Part shown: positions 1 through 8,652 of the stretch, piece after piece
Position numbering within the stretch: the stretch's first letter is position 1
Layout: the number at the start of each line of letters is the position of its first letter
Source: Sphingobacterium shayense
GTDB lineage: Bacteria; Bacteroidota; Bacteroidia; Sphingobacteriales; Sphingobacteriaceae
DNA length: 33,125 nt
Assembly (NCBI RefSeq): GCF_013179575.1
Contig: NZ_JABMCQ010000025.1
Location: 1-33,125 of the forward strand
Direction: 5' to 3'
The notes under the pieces: model-generated
Databases searched by the model: none
Seen by the model: the letters and a program-made list of their open reading frames with translations, nothing else
What the model was told of the DNA's origin: nothing
Made by a program: the position numbers and the translations under genes

Positions 1-728
1 CATTGTCGAAATTTTCACTAACGCGTAGCTTTGCGGACAACCATTTCACGTATAATCAGTCCAACATACCGCATAACTATATCAACGAGAAACCTTTTCG
101 ATATTCAAATGAATTAGTGGTTAAACTATTGAGCGATACGTTGCATAGAGAAGTGACGCTGATATCACAGATTCCGCTACCGAAAGACGTTAAAACCGTT
201 TATTCGGCCCGCACTGTCGATATCCTGAGGGAAATGATGCTACCGAGCGATAATTTCCTAGCGGAACAGTTTCAAATGTTGGCTGCAGAGGCTATTTATG
301 GCACGTTTCAAACCCAGACATTACGCGATTATATGAATAAAGAATACTATAGCAAGTTCGCGGATAAAATTCAACTACACGACGGTAGCGGGCTTTCGAC
401 GTACAATAAGGTTACTCCGCGCAGCATGATAGAGGCTTTATTAACAGTTCGGGACCACGTGAACAATAGAAATGAGCTAGAATATTTGTTTCCCACAGGA
501 GGCGTAAATGGCACATTAAAAACAGCATACAAACTCGACAAAGGACAGCCTTTTGTATGGGCAAAAACGGGTACAATAAACGGCGTACATAATCAAAGTG
601 GTTTTATACGTACCCGGACCGGGAGAAACCTCGTTTTCTCTTTTATGAATACAAATTACCTAGGATCGGCTGGGCCTATACGTAGAGAGATCGTCAAACT
701 AATTACGTTTATACGCTATAACTATTAA
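1..728 (+). CDS. dacB: D-alanyl-D-alanine carboxypeptidase/endopeptidase, PBP4 (DacB) type, C-terminal part
   Basis: This is the 3' half of a peptidase S13 (PBP4) gene, a periplasmic enzyme that trims or cleaves peptidoglycan peptides. The frame is open to the left edge, so the 5' half, with the signal peptide and the SxxK nucleophile, lies outside the window; the TTG at position 3 is only the first in-frame start-like codon. Counting from that codon, the segment DGSGLSTYN (about residues 127-135) is the family's SxN region and KTG (188-190) is the third active-site motif, followed by the usual NQSGFIRT strand. The segment PSDNFLAEQ (81-89) also fits the family. PBP4 proteins are usually about 450-500 residues, so roughly half is seen. 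The protein ends normally with TAA. The family call is firm; whether it acts as carboxypeptidase or endopeptidase cannot be told from this part. Confidence 0.88.
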   Translation, partial: LSKFSLTRSFADNHFTYNQSNIPHNYINEKPFRYSNELVVKLLSDTLHREVTLISQIPLPKDVKTVYSARTVDILREMMLPSDNFLAEQFQMLAAEAIYGTFQTQTLRDYMNKEYYSKFADKIQLHDGSGLSTYNKVTPRSMIEALLTVRDHVNNRNELEYLFPTGGVNGTLKTAYKLDKGQPFVWAKTGTINGVHNQSGFIRTRTGRNLVFSFMNTNYLGSAGPIRREIVKLITFIRYNY

Positions 729-753
729 CTCGTACAGCGCTTAATTTATAATT

Positions 754-834
754 ATGTCCTACATTTTAAACGATCTCTTCTTATTTTTAGGGATCATTAT
801 CATATTAGCTAAAGCATATGCGCGGAACTCATAA
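754..834 (+). CDS. possible 26-residue hydrophobic peptide overlapping the next gene start
   Basis: An ATG-initiated frame of 26 codons encodes a peptide whose core (FLFLGIIIILAKAYA) could form one short membrane helix with a basic end. It begins 26 nt after the dacB stop and its stop codon lies 17 nt inside the MFS gene in another frame, an arrangement that could couple translation. No clear ribosome-binding site is seen and short hydrophobic frames arise by chance in AT-rich DNA, so this is a weak candidate. Confidence 0.22.
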   Translation: MSYILNDLFLFLGIIIILAKAYARNS

Positions 835-2137
835 AAACGATAAACGTTTGATTCGCTCTTGGTCAATGTATGACTGGGCAAATTCGGCATATAACCTGGT
901 CATAACATCTACGATTTTCCCCGCATATTATACTGCTATAACACAAACGCAAGAGCACGGCGATGTGGTAAACTTTTTCGGTATAAAGGTAATTAACACT
1001 GTATTAACCAATTTTACCTTAGCCATTGCTTATCTTATCATGGCATTAACATTACCGTTCATTTCGTGTTATGCAGACGTTCAGGGGAGAAAGAAACCTA
1101 TCATGATGCTTTTTACCTATTTCGGGGCATTTTCTTGTATGGGGTTGTATTTTTTTAAACTCGACACCTTGGAGATCTCAGTGATTTTGTTTGGTTTGGC
1201 TGCAATGGGATATATTGGTGGGGTTCTATTTAACAATTCATATCTACCCGAAATTGCTACTGTTGATCAACAGGATCGGGTAAGCGCCCAAGGATTCGCT
1301 TATGGTTATATTGGATGTGTAACCCTCCAGATTATCTGTTTAATATTCATTTTGAAACCAGATTGGTTCGGAATTATCGATCCCAGCTTCGGACCTCGGT
1401 TGTCTTTTTTATTAGTCGGGATTTGGTGGATAGGCTTTTCGACAATCCCTTTTCGCGTTCTTCCTAATAATAAACGATCCGATATTAGAGCCGCACGCAA
1501 TTTATTTAGAACCGTTATTTTAGAGTTCCGAATCGTATTGCGGCGCATCAGTAAAATTGATCGCATTAAGAGATTTTTACCAGCATATTTCTTTTACGCA
1601 GCAGGGGTACAAACTGTTATGATAGTTGCAGCGGCTTTTGGAGCAAAGGAGCTTAAGCTAGAAAGTTCCAAATTAATTATCACAATACTACTCATTCAAC
1701 TCGTTGCTATTGCAGGCGCAATTTTGATGTCCAAACTATCCGGCCGATTTGGGAATATTAAGGTATTGCTTGCTGTGATTACAGTCTGGATTGGAATTTG
1801 TATTTCTGCATTCTATGTTGAATCTGAAACCCAGTTTTATCTCTTGGCTTGTGTTGTTGGCCTTGTGATGGGGGGGATACAATCGCTGTCTAGATCTACC
1901 TATTCCAAGTTCTTACCAAGCAATATAAAAGACACGGCCTCATTTTTTAGTTTTTATGATGTTACCGAGAAATTAGCTATTGTCATGGGATTACTTTCCT
2001 TCGGATTAATAGAACAGGTTACCCGAAATATTCGCTATTCTGCAATTTTCTTAACCATATTTTTTATCATCGGAGCGCTATTTTTACTTCGCTTGTGGAA
2101 GTACAATAAATATATGTTAAGCCAAGATGAATATTAA
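818..2137 (+). CDS. MFS transporter, UMF1/Atg22-like family
   Basis: A 439-residue multi-spanning inner-membrane protein. The N-terminal stretch SWSMYDWANSAYNLVITST (residues 15-33) is the hallmark of the UMF1 group of the major facilitator superfamily, which also contains fungal Atg22 vacuolar amino-acid effluxers. The loop after TM2 (YADVQGRKKP) matches the MFS motif-A position, and the chain has about twelve hydrophobic segments; a second conserved loop (GGIQSLSRSTYSKFLP, from about residue 351) is also characteristic of the family. The substrate in bacteria is not established; export of amino acids or other small metabolites is only an inference from Atg22. The start is taken at the ATG giving the standard N-terminus. 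It lies 89 nt after dacB and may be cotranscribed with it. No terminator is evident downstream. Confidence 0.88.
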   Translation: MRGTHKNDKRLIRSWSMYDWANSAYNLVITSTIFPAYYTAITQTQEHGDVVNFFGIKVINTVLTNFTLAIAYLIMALTLPFISCYADVQGRKKPIMMLFTYFGAFSCMGLYFFKLDTLEISVILFGLAAMGYIGGVLFNNSYLPEIATVDQQDRVSAQGFAYGYIGCVTLQIICLIFILKPDWFGIIDPSFGPRLSFLLVGIWWIGFSTIPFRVLPNNKRSDIRAARNLFRTVILEFRIVLRRISKIDRIKRFLPAYFFYAAGVQTVMIVAAAFGAKELKLESSKLIITILLIQLVAIAGAILMSKLSGRFGNIKVLLAVITVWIGICISAFYVESETQFYLLACVVGLVMGGIQSLSRSTYSKFLPSNIKDTASFFSFYDVTEKLAIVMGLLSFGLIEQVTRNIRYSAIFLTIFFIIGALFLLRLWKYNKYMLSQDEY

Positions 2138-2319
2138 TGCACATTCTGGTAGCGGTTTTCACTTGGAATTCTTAGCTTAGCTTTAACAACAGATAACAAT
2201 AGGTTTCGTTTAAAATGTTACATTTAGCGAAATATAAAAATATAGATCCGCGGTGGAAGTAGCGAGCGCAGGCGTACTTCATATTAACAACCCGAAAAAA
2301 GACTACCTGCTTATTATAT

Positions 2320-3048
2320 ATGAAAGTAGAGATATTTATACCTTGCTTTATCGATCAACTTTTTCCAGAAACAGCTTTTAACACGGTAAAGCTGCTTCAA
2401 AAAGCTGGCTGCGAGGTAATCTATAACCCAGACCAGACCTGCTGTGGGCAACCTGCTTACAATGCGGGTTTTTGGGATGACGCGAAAGCAATAGGTCAGA
2501 AATTTTTAAACGATTTTTCCGAGAATACCTATATCGTCTCTCCATCCGCTTCTTGTACAGGCATGATTAAATCGGGATACGACGACCTTTTTACTAATTC
2601 TACCGAACATAATCGCTGTCGGAACATACAATCAAACATATTTGAACTAAGCGACTTCTTAGTAAATGTTTTGAAAAAAGACTACTTCGGTGCTGAATTG
2701 GTCGGGACAGCGGTATATCACGATTCTTGCTCAGGTTTACGGGAATGCAAAATTAAAGACGAACCACGTAAACTTCTAAGTCATGTTGGAGGACTCGATA
2801 TTATAGACATGAGGGATCAAGAGACGTGCTGCGGATTTGGCGGTACGTTCGCCGTCAAATTTGAAGGAATTTCAGCTGCGATGGCAGAACAGAAAGTTCA
2901 TAATGCTTTAGCCGTTAAAGCTGATTATATTATTTCAACAGATAGTTCTTGCCTATTACAATTACAGAGTTATATTGATAAACATCAACTAGCCATAAAA
3001 ACTAAACACCTAGCCGACGTACTAACGTCTGGCTGGGCAAATATTTAA
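2320..3048 (+). CDS. LutA-like (Fe-S)-binding protein with two CCG domains
   Basis: A 242-residue cytoplasmic protein made of two cysteine-rich CCG domains. The first has C9, C41-C42-G43 and C79; the second has C137, C170-C171-G172 and C201, with the typical texts CCGQPAYNAG and CCGFGGTFAVK. Family members (LutA/YkgE, related to the C-terminal part of glycolate oxidase GlcF and heterodisulfide reductase HdrB) bind an Fe-S cluster and act in L-lactate oxidation together with LutB and LutC. Neither partner is adjacent: upstream is an MFS transporter and 19 nt downstream is a TIM-barrel protein, probably in the same transcript. Length and cysteine pattern are normal for LutA, but without lutB/lutC the substrate is uncertain. 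A 182-nt gap precedes it and holds only a weak GAAGTA/TACTTC dyad near 2253-2280. Confidence 0.85.
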   Translation: MKVEIFIPCFIDQLFPETAFNTVKLLQKAGCEVIYNPDQTCCGQPAYNAGFWDDAKAIGQKFLNDFSENTYIVSPSASCTGMIKSGYDDLFTNSTEHNRCRNIQSNIFELSDFLVNVLKKDYFGAELVGTAVYHDSCSGLRECKIKDEPRKLLSHVGGLDIIDMRDQETCCGFGGTFAVKFEGISAAMAEQKVHNALAVKADYIISTDSSCLLQLQSYIDKHQLAIKTKHLADVLTSGWANI

Positions 3049-3067
3049 CACATAAACAAAATAAAAA

Positions 3068-3952
3068 ATGAACTCAAGAAGAAACTTTTTGAAAAACGTT
3101 GGGCTTGCAACCGCGGGACTTGCTTTTGCACCAACATTAGATTTGTTTGCTGCTAAAAAATCATTCTTTGAAATCTCTTTAGCGGAGTGGTCCCTACACA
3201 AAACTCTTTTCAAAGGTGATCTGAAGAATATCGACTTTCCTGAATTAGCCGCCAAAAAATTTGGTATTTACGGAGTCGAATATGTCAACCAATTCTTTAA
3301 GGATAAAGCAAAAGATATGACTTACCTAAAAGACCTTAATAACCGTGCTAAAGATAACGGCGTAGCGAACGTTCAAATCATGATCGATGGAGAAGGAAAT
3401 TTAGGCGACGAAGATAATGCGAAGCGACTAGAAGCTGTTGAAAACCACTACAAATGGATCGACGCAGCGGCATTTTTAGGATGCCAATCAATCCGTGTTA
3501 ATGCTGCCGGCAAAGGTACGCCAGAACAAGTAAAAAAGCAGGTCGTAGAAAGTCTTAGCACGCTTGCAGATTATGGAAAGAAGGCTAAAATTAACGTTAT
3601 CGTAGAAAATCATGGTGGCATCTCTTCGCATGGTGACTGGCTTTCTGACGTGTTAAAAACAGTAAATAAAAAGAATTGTGGAAGTTTACCGGATTTTGGA
3701 AACTTCTATGAATATGATCGATATCAAGGAGTGACCGATTTGATGCCATACGCAAAAGGAGTGAGCGCCAAAACACATGATTTTGATGCTAACGGAAATG
3801 AAACACAAATCGATTACACACGTATGATGAAGATTGTAAAAGATGCCGGCTTCAAAGGATGGGTAGGCATCGAATACGAAGGTTCTAACTTACCAGAAGA
3901 AGAAGGAATTATAAAAACAAAAGCTCTTTTAGAGCGCATGAAAGCAATATAA
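3068..3952 (+). CDS. exported sugar phosphate isomerase/epimerase-like TIM-barrel protein
   Basis: A 294-residue protein of the xylose-isomerase-like TIM-barrel family (AP endonuclease 2 fold). The N-terminus ([20 protein letters not shown]) has a twin-arginine type signal, RR followed by a hydrophobic stretch and an alanine-rich cleavage region, so export to the periplasm is likely. Conserved barrel strands include [23 protein letters not shown] (a metal-ligand-type glutamate) and VGIEYEG near the C-terminus. Bacteroidetes carry many such Tat-exported isomerase/epimerase-like proteins, usually of unknown sugar substrate. It starts 19 nt after the LutA-like gene, suggesting an operon. A long imperfect inverted repeat begins 8 nt after its stop and may end or stabilise the transcript. 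The family is clear; the reaction is not. Confidence 0.83.
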   Translation: MNSRRNFLKNVGLATAGLAFAPTLDLFAAKKSFFEISLAEWSLHKTLFKGDLKNIDFPELAAKKFGIYGVEYVNQFFKDKAKDMTYLKDLNNRAKDNGVANVQIMIDGEGNLGDEDNAKRLEAVENHYKWIDAAAFLGCQSIRVNAAGKGTPEQVKKQVVESLSTLADYGKKAKINVIVENHGGISSHGDWLSDVLKTVNKKNCGSLPDFGNFYEYDRYQGVTDLMPYAKGVSAKTHDFDANGNETQIDYTRMMKIVKDAGFKGWVGIEYEGSNLPEEEGIIKTKALLERMKAI

Positions 3953-3959
3953 AATAAGT

Positions 3960-4057
3960 AAAGTTTTCCTTTTAATCCGACATAATAAACACCTGTTTAC
4001 TAGCTTAAAACAAAAAATAACTAGAGCGGGATATCGCGACGATTAAAGGAAAACTTT
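3960..4057. repeat. imperfect inverted repeat after the TIM-barrel gene
   Basis: AAAGTTTTCCTTTTAATC (3960-3977) is the reverse complement of GATTAAAGGAAAACTTT (4041-4057) apart from one extra T. Weaker matching continues outward, with ATAAG on the left and CTTAT on the right. The arms enclose 63 nt. It begins 8 nt after a stop codon and has no clear T-run on the far side. It could be a long 3' stem-loop or a small non-autonomous repeat element. Confidence 0.6.
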
Positions 4058-4493
4058 ATTCGCTTATATACCATGGGATTTCAATAAATAGAACACCCTT
4101 GTGATAAAGCACCAATACATACTTGAGAACAGTAATCGAAATATTACATAAAATTACGTTCAATATTTACGCGAAAAAGAATTCAAAAAGTTGTATTTAT
4201 TCGCCGTGCCAATTATACTAAATCATTGAAAACCCCTCACCGCACGAATATGCTCCTCATAAGTAGATTTAAAAATGCTTTATGGATTTATTTCAGGTGC
4301 AGCGATAAGTGTTTCAGCGGTTTAAGCAATTAAATAAAAGCATGTTGTCTTGAAATAAATTGCTTATGTGTTTCGGTAAATTTACACCATTGTTAAAATA
4401 ATGCTGCCGAATGAATTGGTTAAAAAAGAGCGTTAAATTACATCCAATGCGTACAAATTACACTAAGTATTGTAGATTATAATATATCGAATC

Positions 4494-4525
4494 TTTGACA
4501 AAATTTAGAATTTTTGTTTTCTTTG
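4494..4525 (+). promoter_or_regulatory. Bacteroidetes-type promoter for the POT transporter
   Basis: TTTG at 4494-4497 is followed after 20 nt by TTTCTTTG (4518-4525), which matches the -7 consensus TAnnTTTG at all but one position. Transcription would start near 4530, giving a leader of roughly 65-70 nt before the ATG at 4598. Confidence 0.45.
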
Positions 4526-4597
4526 TACCGTTAAATCCAAATCTATCAAAAGGAATCTCTATTGATAGACTGCAAATTTAATACTTAACTAAAAAAT

Positions 4598-6178
4598 ATG
4601 AATCAAGATAAAGATGATGCTCTGGTAAGCCATCTTGCCAAGCAAGGTATAGATGACAAAATGGTAATGGGCCATCCGGCTAGTTTGTTTGTTTTGTTTT
4701 TTACAGAGATGTGGGAACGATTCAGTTATTATGGCATGCGTGCTCTGTTAACCGTATTCTTAATTACCGAGATTGCAAAGGACGGATGGGGATGGTCTAA
4801 CGAGAGCGCAATGCAGCTCTACGGCTGGTACACAGGACTGGTATACCTAACTCCGTTAATTGGAGGCATTATAGCCGATAAGTTTACAGGATACAGACAA
4901 GCTATCACATTGGGAGCATTAGTAATGACCTTAGGTCATTTATCCATGGCTTTTGAAGGTGTCAATGACAACTTTTTCTATCTTGGTTTGGTACTGATGA
5001 TATTAGGTAATGGTTTATTTAAACCGAATATCTCCTCGATGGTAGGTCAGCTTTATCCCGACACCAGTTCAAAAAAGGACGCCGGGTACACAATTTTCTA
5101 CATGGGTATTAACGCCGGTGCTTTTCTAGGTATGTTGCTGTGTGGTTATATAGGAGAAAAAGTTGGCTGGCACTACGGCTTTGGTTTAGCGGGTGTATTT
5201 ATGTTCTTCGGAATGCTCCAGTTTTATTTCGGACGTAAAATATTCGGAGTTATTGGAGAAAAGCCTAATACCATCCACAAGGAAGAAGATCATATTCAAA
5301 AAGTTGATGAAGAAGTGCTTCCAAAGAAAGTTGTTAATGATCGTTTAATCGTGGCGGGGGTGTTAATGGTTGCAAGCTTATTTTTCTTTTTCGCTTTTGA
5401 ACAGGCAGGTGGGTCGATGACTATTTTCGCTAAAGACTACACCCAGCGTGTACTAGACGGAGATTCGGGTGCAATATTCAAATGGGTTGATGCAGCATTA
5501 ACGATTTTTCCAATATTGATTGTAACTTGGGTTTTATACGGCCTGAGTAAAAAAATTGCAAAGCAATATCCGTTAACAATTCTATTTACCGCAATATCGT
5601 TTGTATTAATCTGGGCGTTAGGATTATGGAAAGTATACAATGAATACACCCTTGAAGCAACTGAAGTAACCGTCTCTTGGTTTCAAATTCTAAATTCATT
5701 CTTTATCATTACACTCGCTTCCTCATTTAGTAAGATCTGGGAAAAGGTATGGAATCCTTCCGGCCCGGTAAAATTTGCAGTTGGACTAGGACTTGTCGGA
5801 CTAGGTTTCGCTATTTTGGCGTTTGGAGCCAGTACGATCCCTTCAGGGGCAACAACAGCTTCCGTTAGCATGATATGGTTAATATTAACGTACTTCTTCC
5901 ACACTAGTGGTGAACTATGCTTATCGCCCGTAGGACTGTCTTACATATCGAAATTATCTCCTAAGAAATTTGTAGGCTTATTATTTGGGCTATGGTTTAC
6001 TGCCTCAGCGATCGCAAACTTTATCGCGGGTATGACAGGTTCCTACATTGATAAAATTTCACATACCTATTCAATGTCTACATTCTTTTATATCATCGCT
6101 GCAATTCCTATTGGGGCGGCAATTCTTCTTTTGCTATTCAATCCGAAATTAAAGAAGATGATGCATGGTATTAATTAG
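4598..6178 (+). CDS. POT/PTR2 family proton-coupled peptide transporter
   Basis: A 526-residue inner-membrane transporter that imports di- and tripeptides with protons. The N-terminal signature FFTEMWERFSYYGMRALL contains the family's ExxER motif (E37, E40, R41), which is needed for proton coupling; the following GGIIADKFTGYR loop and the later SPVGLSYISKLSP segment are also typical. There are about fourteen hydrophobic segments, as in bacterial POT proteins of this length, with a charged loop near residues 220-248. The start gives a short soluble N-terminus ahead of TM1. The gene stands alone, with its own promoter candidate and a strong terminator 20 nt after the stop. Peptide specificity cannot be read from sequence alone. 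Confidence 0.94.
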   Translation: MNQDKDDALVSHLAKQGIDDKMVMGHPASLFVLFFTEMWERFSYYGMRALLTVFLITEIAKDGWGWSNESAMQLYGWYTGLVYLTPLIGGIIADKFTGYRQAITLGALVMTLGHLSMAFEGVNDNFFYLGLVLMILGNGLFKPNISSMVGQLYPDTSSKKDAGYTIFYMGINAGAFLGMLLCGYIGEKVGWHYGFGLAGVFMFFGMLQFYFGRKIFGVIGEKPNTIHKEEDHIQKVDEEVLPKKVVNDRLIVAGVLMVASLFFFFAFEQAGGSMTIFAKDYTQRVLDGDSGAIFKWVDAALTIFPILIVTWVLYGLSKKIAKQYPLTILFTAISFVLIWALGLWKVYNEYTLEATEVTVSWFQILNSFFIITLASSFSKIWEKVWNPSGPVKFAVGLGLVGLGFAILAFGASTIPSGATTASVSMIWLILTYFFHTSGELCLSPVGLSYISKLSPKKFVGLLFGLWFTASAIANFIAGMTGSYIDKISHTYSMSTFFYIIAAIPIGAAILLLLFNPKLKKMMHGIN

Positions 6179-6196
6179 CTTTTTTAAAGAAAGTAC

Positions 6197-6229
6197 AAAA
6201 TGCTCGTAAGGTAATTACGAGCATTTTTT
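6197..6229 (+). terminator. rho-independent terminator of the peptide transporter
   Basis: TGCTCGTAA (6201-6209) pairs with TTACGAGCA (6215-6223) around a GGTAA loop, flanked by AAAA on the left and TTTTTT on the right. Confidence 0.9.
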
Positions 6230-6309
6230 ATAATATGCCTCGTTTTTCGCTCTTTTGATTAATTTTGGCTTTCTAGTCTACTTATTTGATAATTTAATAT
6301 AAATAACTC

Positions 6310-7038
6310 GTGACCGACAGCTTAGTCATCATTCCGACATACAACGAAAAAGAAAATATTGAAAAAATTATTCATAAAGTTTTTTCACTGGCAATCCCTT
6401 TCAGTATTTTAGTCGTTGACGATGGCTCACCAGATGGAACGGCATCTATCGTTAAAAAACTTCAAATGACTTACCCAGATCGTCTGTATATAGAAGAGAG
6501 GGAGGGTAAATTGGGACTAGGAACGGCATACATACATGGTTTCAAATGGGCATTAGCAAGAACATACGATTATATTTTTGAGATGGACGCCGATTTCAGC
6601 CATAATCCTGAAGACTTGATTCGTCTTCGACAGGAATGTCAGGAGCGAGGGTCGGACATGGCGGTCGGTTCCCGTTACATCAAAGGTGTAAACGTGGTGA
6701 ATTGGCCGATGAATCGTGTACTTATGTCTTATTTCGCCTCAGTATACGTTCGATTAATTACACGAATTGACATCCAGGACGCTACTGCAGGATTCGTCTG
6801 TTTTACAAGAAAGGTATTGGAACGAATTCCATTAGACAAAATCAAATTCGTCGGTTACGCCTTCCAAATCGAGATGAAATTTAAGGCAATTCAGTATGGT
6901 TTTAAAGTGTCCGAAGTTCCAATAATTTTTACAGATCGTACCGAAGGCACATCTAAGATGAGTACGAGAATCTTCCGCGAGGCTTTCTTTGGTGTAATCC
7001 AACTGAAATTCGAAAGTTTATTTAGAAAGTTTAATTGA
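6310..7038 (+). CDS. family 2 glycosyltransferase, polyprenol-phosphate mannosyltransferase (DPM1)-like
   Basis: A 242-residue soluble GT-A glycosyltransferase that probably transfers a hexose from a nucleotide sugar to undecaprenyl phosphate on the inner face of the membrane. IIPTYNEKENI (7-17) and VVDDGSPDGT (35-44) form the nucleotide-sugar site; DADFSHNP (93-100) contains the metal-binding DxD; VGSRYIKG and the C-terminal VPIIFTDRTEGTSKMS are DPM1 landmarks. There is no C-terminal transmembrane extension, matching short DPM1-type enzymes. The start is a GTG at 6310, chosen because the conserved first strand begins five residues later. ruvB follows 27 nt downstream on the same strand and may be cotranscribed. 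The donor (GDP-mannose or UDP-glucose) is not determined by the sequence. Confidence 0.9.
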   Translation: MTDSLVIIPTYNEKENIEKIIHKVFSLAIPFSILVVDDGSPDGTASIVKKLQMTYPDRLYIEEREGKLGLGTAYIHGFKWALARTYDYIFEMDADFSHNPEDLIRLRQECQERGSDMAVGSRYIKGVNVVNWPMNRVLMSYFASVYVRLITRIDIQDATAGFVCFTRKVLERIPLDKIKFVGYAFQIEMKFKAIQYGFKVSEVPIIFTDRTEGTSKMSTRIFREAFFGVIQLKFESLFRKFN

Positions 7039-7065
7039 TTAACTTAGCGCCACATTAATTTAGCC

Positions 7066-8088
7066 ATGAACGAAAATCTTGATCCCAGCCCTGAACGTCT
7101 AAACCCTATCGATAAAGATATCGAAAGAGCCTTGCGTCCACAGGCTTTTGAAGATTTTACAGGCCAACAAAAGATATTGGAAAATCTTTCCATTTTTGTA
7201 AAGGCGGCTAAATTGCGAGCAGAAGCATTAGACCATGTCTTATTACATGGTCCCCCAGGATTAGGGAAAACCACGCTATCTCATATTATTGCAAATGAAA
7301 TGGGCGTCAACATCAAGATAACTTCCGGCCCTGTTTTGGACAAACCTGGAGATTTGGCAGGTTTACTTACGAATCTCGACGAAGGCGACGTGTTATTTAT
7401 TGACGAAATTCATCGGTTAAGCCCAATTGTCGAAGAATATTTGTATTCTGCAATGGAAGATTTTAAGATCGACATTATGCTCGAAACAGGACCAAATGCT
7501 CGATCGGTTCAAATTTCCTTGAATCCGTTTACGTTGATCGGTGCGACAACACGCTCAGGCCTCTTGACAGCACCACTACGTGCTCGTTTTGGAATCAATT
7601 CTAGACTTCAATATTACGATGCAAAACTACTGACCTCGATAGTACTCCGCTCTTCTGCAATTTTAAATACGCCAATAAGTGATGAAGGTGCATATGAAAT
7701 TGCTAGACGAAGCCGCGGAACACCACGTATCGCCAATGCATTACTCCGACGCACACGGGATTTCGCACAGGTGAAAGGAAATGGCGAAATTGACAAGGCT
7801 ATTGCTAAATATGCCCTTAATGCGTTAAACGTCGATGAACATGGATTAGACGAAATGGACAATCGTATTCTTTCCACCATTATTGATAAATTTAAAGGAG
7901 GACCAGTTGGTTTAAAAACCGTCGCGACTGCCGTAGGAGAGGACGAAGGGACTATTGAAGAAGTGTACGAACCATTTCTTATACAGGAAGGTTATCTCAT
8001 GCGCACCTCGCGCGGTAGAGAATGTACTGATTTAGCATACCGGCACCTCGGTAAAACAAATCTAAGTAAAGGAAATACATTGTTTTAG
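7066..8088 (+). CDS. ruvB: Holliday junction branch-migration helicase RuvB
   Basis: A 340-residue AAA+ ATPase, the motor that drives branch migration with RuvA at recombination intermediates. The Walker A motif GPPGLGKTT is at 62-70, Walker B with DEIH at 113-116, and the sensor-1 strand with ATTRSG at 160-165; the C-terminal winged-helix domain contains GGPVGLKT and ends with [16 protein letters not shown]. Length and motif order are standard. ruvA and ruvC are not adjacent, which is common in Bacteroidetes. The stop lies only 15 nt from the convergent stop of the minus-strand gene, with no room for a simple hairpin terminator between them. Confidence 0.97.
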   Translation: MNENLDPSPERLNPIDKDIERALRPQAFEDFTGQQKILENLSIFVKAAKLRAEALDHVLLHGPPGLGKTTLSHIIANEMGVNIKITSGPVLDKPGDLAGLLTNLDEGDVLFIDEIHRLSPIVEEYLYSAMEDFKIDIMLETGPNARSVQISLNPFTLIGATTRSGLLTAPLRARFGINSRLQYYDAKLLTSIVLRSSAILNTPISDEGAYEIARRSRGTPRIANALLRRTRDFAQVKGNGEIDKAIAKYALNALNVDEHGLDEMDNRILSTIIDKFKGGPVGLKTVATAVGEDEGTIEEVYEPFLIQEGYLMRTSRGRECTDLAYRHLGKTNLSKGNTLF

Positions 8089-8103
8089 AATAGTATACCC
8101 GTT

Positions 8104-8652
8104 TCAGCCAATACGCTTTAATATTCTTTTCGAACGGGCGACTAGGGAAGGCGTGGCGTTGACTAGCAGATAATCAATTTGTGCCCTAAGCTCATCTTTT
8201 ATCCAAGCGGCGCTATCGCTAAAATTAGCTATAATATCCAAGCAGTTGACTGTGACAGCTACTGGGCATTTTGGATCAATCACCCAGCTAAAACAGACTT
8301 CTATCAACCGCTCCCTTTGCACTTGAGTGTGCGAAATCACATACTTTCCTTTACTAGCAAGCATAGCAATTTTCGTTAAACTTCGAATAGCGCTCCAATT
8401 TCTTTGATTTTCCATTGTATCAATATACTGCACATATATCGTAGGAATAATCGAAGGTTGCTTTATTATAATATGTTCTAAAAGCCATCCCGCACGAAAA
8501 GAAACAAGTGGATCATCACTTAAGCTATATTGCAATAATAACTTAGGTGTCAGATTATGACGTTCAGCCAATTGCAAGTCAAAATCTTTAACCGAAACAG
8601 CTCGGATACCCTTGGTCAAAAACTCGATGTTATCTTTTCTATTCTTCGGCAT
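8104..8652 (-). CDS. hypothetical helical-repeat (HEAT-like) protein
   Basis: The chosen ATG at 8652 gives 182 residues; a longer frame reaches 8697 but would extend 59 nt into the helicase gene. With the chosen start, the gene overlaps the upstream RecD-like helicase by 14 nt, which suggests translational coupling and a shared function. The protein appears wholly alpha-helical, with repeated helix pairs such as DDPLVSFRAGWLLEHII and VAVTVNCLDIIANFSD that resemble HEAT-type repeats. There is no signal peptide or membrane helix, and the C-terminus is basic (ARSKRILKRIG). I do not recognise a named family. A role as a protein-binding partner of the helicase is inference from the overlap alone. 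Confidence 0.75.
   Translation of the reverse strand: MPKNRKDNIEFLTKGIRAVSVKDFDLQLAERHNLTPKLLLQYSLSDDPLVSFRAGWLLEHIIIKQPSIIPTIYVQYIDTMENQRNWSAIRSLTKIAMLASKGKYVISHTQVQRERLIEVCFSWVIDPKCPVAVTVNCLDIIANFSDSAAWIKDELRAQIDYLLVNATPSLVARSKRILKRIG

Larger units (their letters stand above)
3953..4597. other. 645-nt gene-free region with dyad symmetries
   Basis: No convincing coding sequence is present; the longest ATG frames encode only about 27 residues. The stretch holds the inverted repeat at 3960-4057, two further dyads (TTTATTTCA 4287-4295 with TGAAATAAA 4351-4359; AAGCAATT 4324-4331 with AATTGCTT 4358-4365, mutually exclusive at one end), and a promoter-like pair at 4494-4525 for the peptide transporter. 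It is more AT-rich than the flanking genes. Confidence 0.6.

Noticed and set aside
2240..2285. A GC-richer patch with a GAAGTA/TACTTC dyad before the LutA-like gene.
   Set aside because: The stem is only six base pairs with no T-run and no recognised RNA family; too weak to call.
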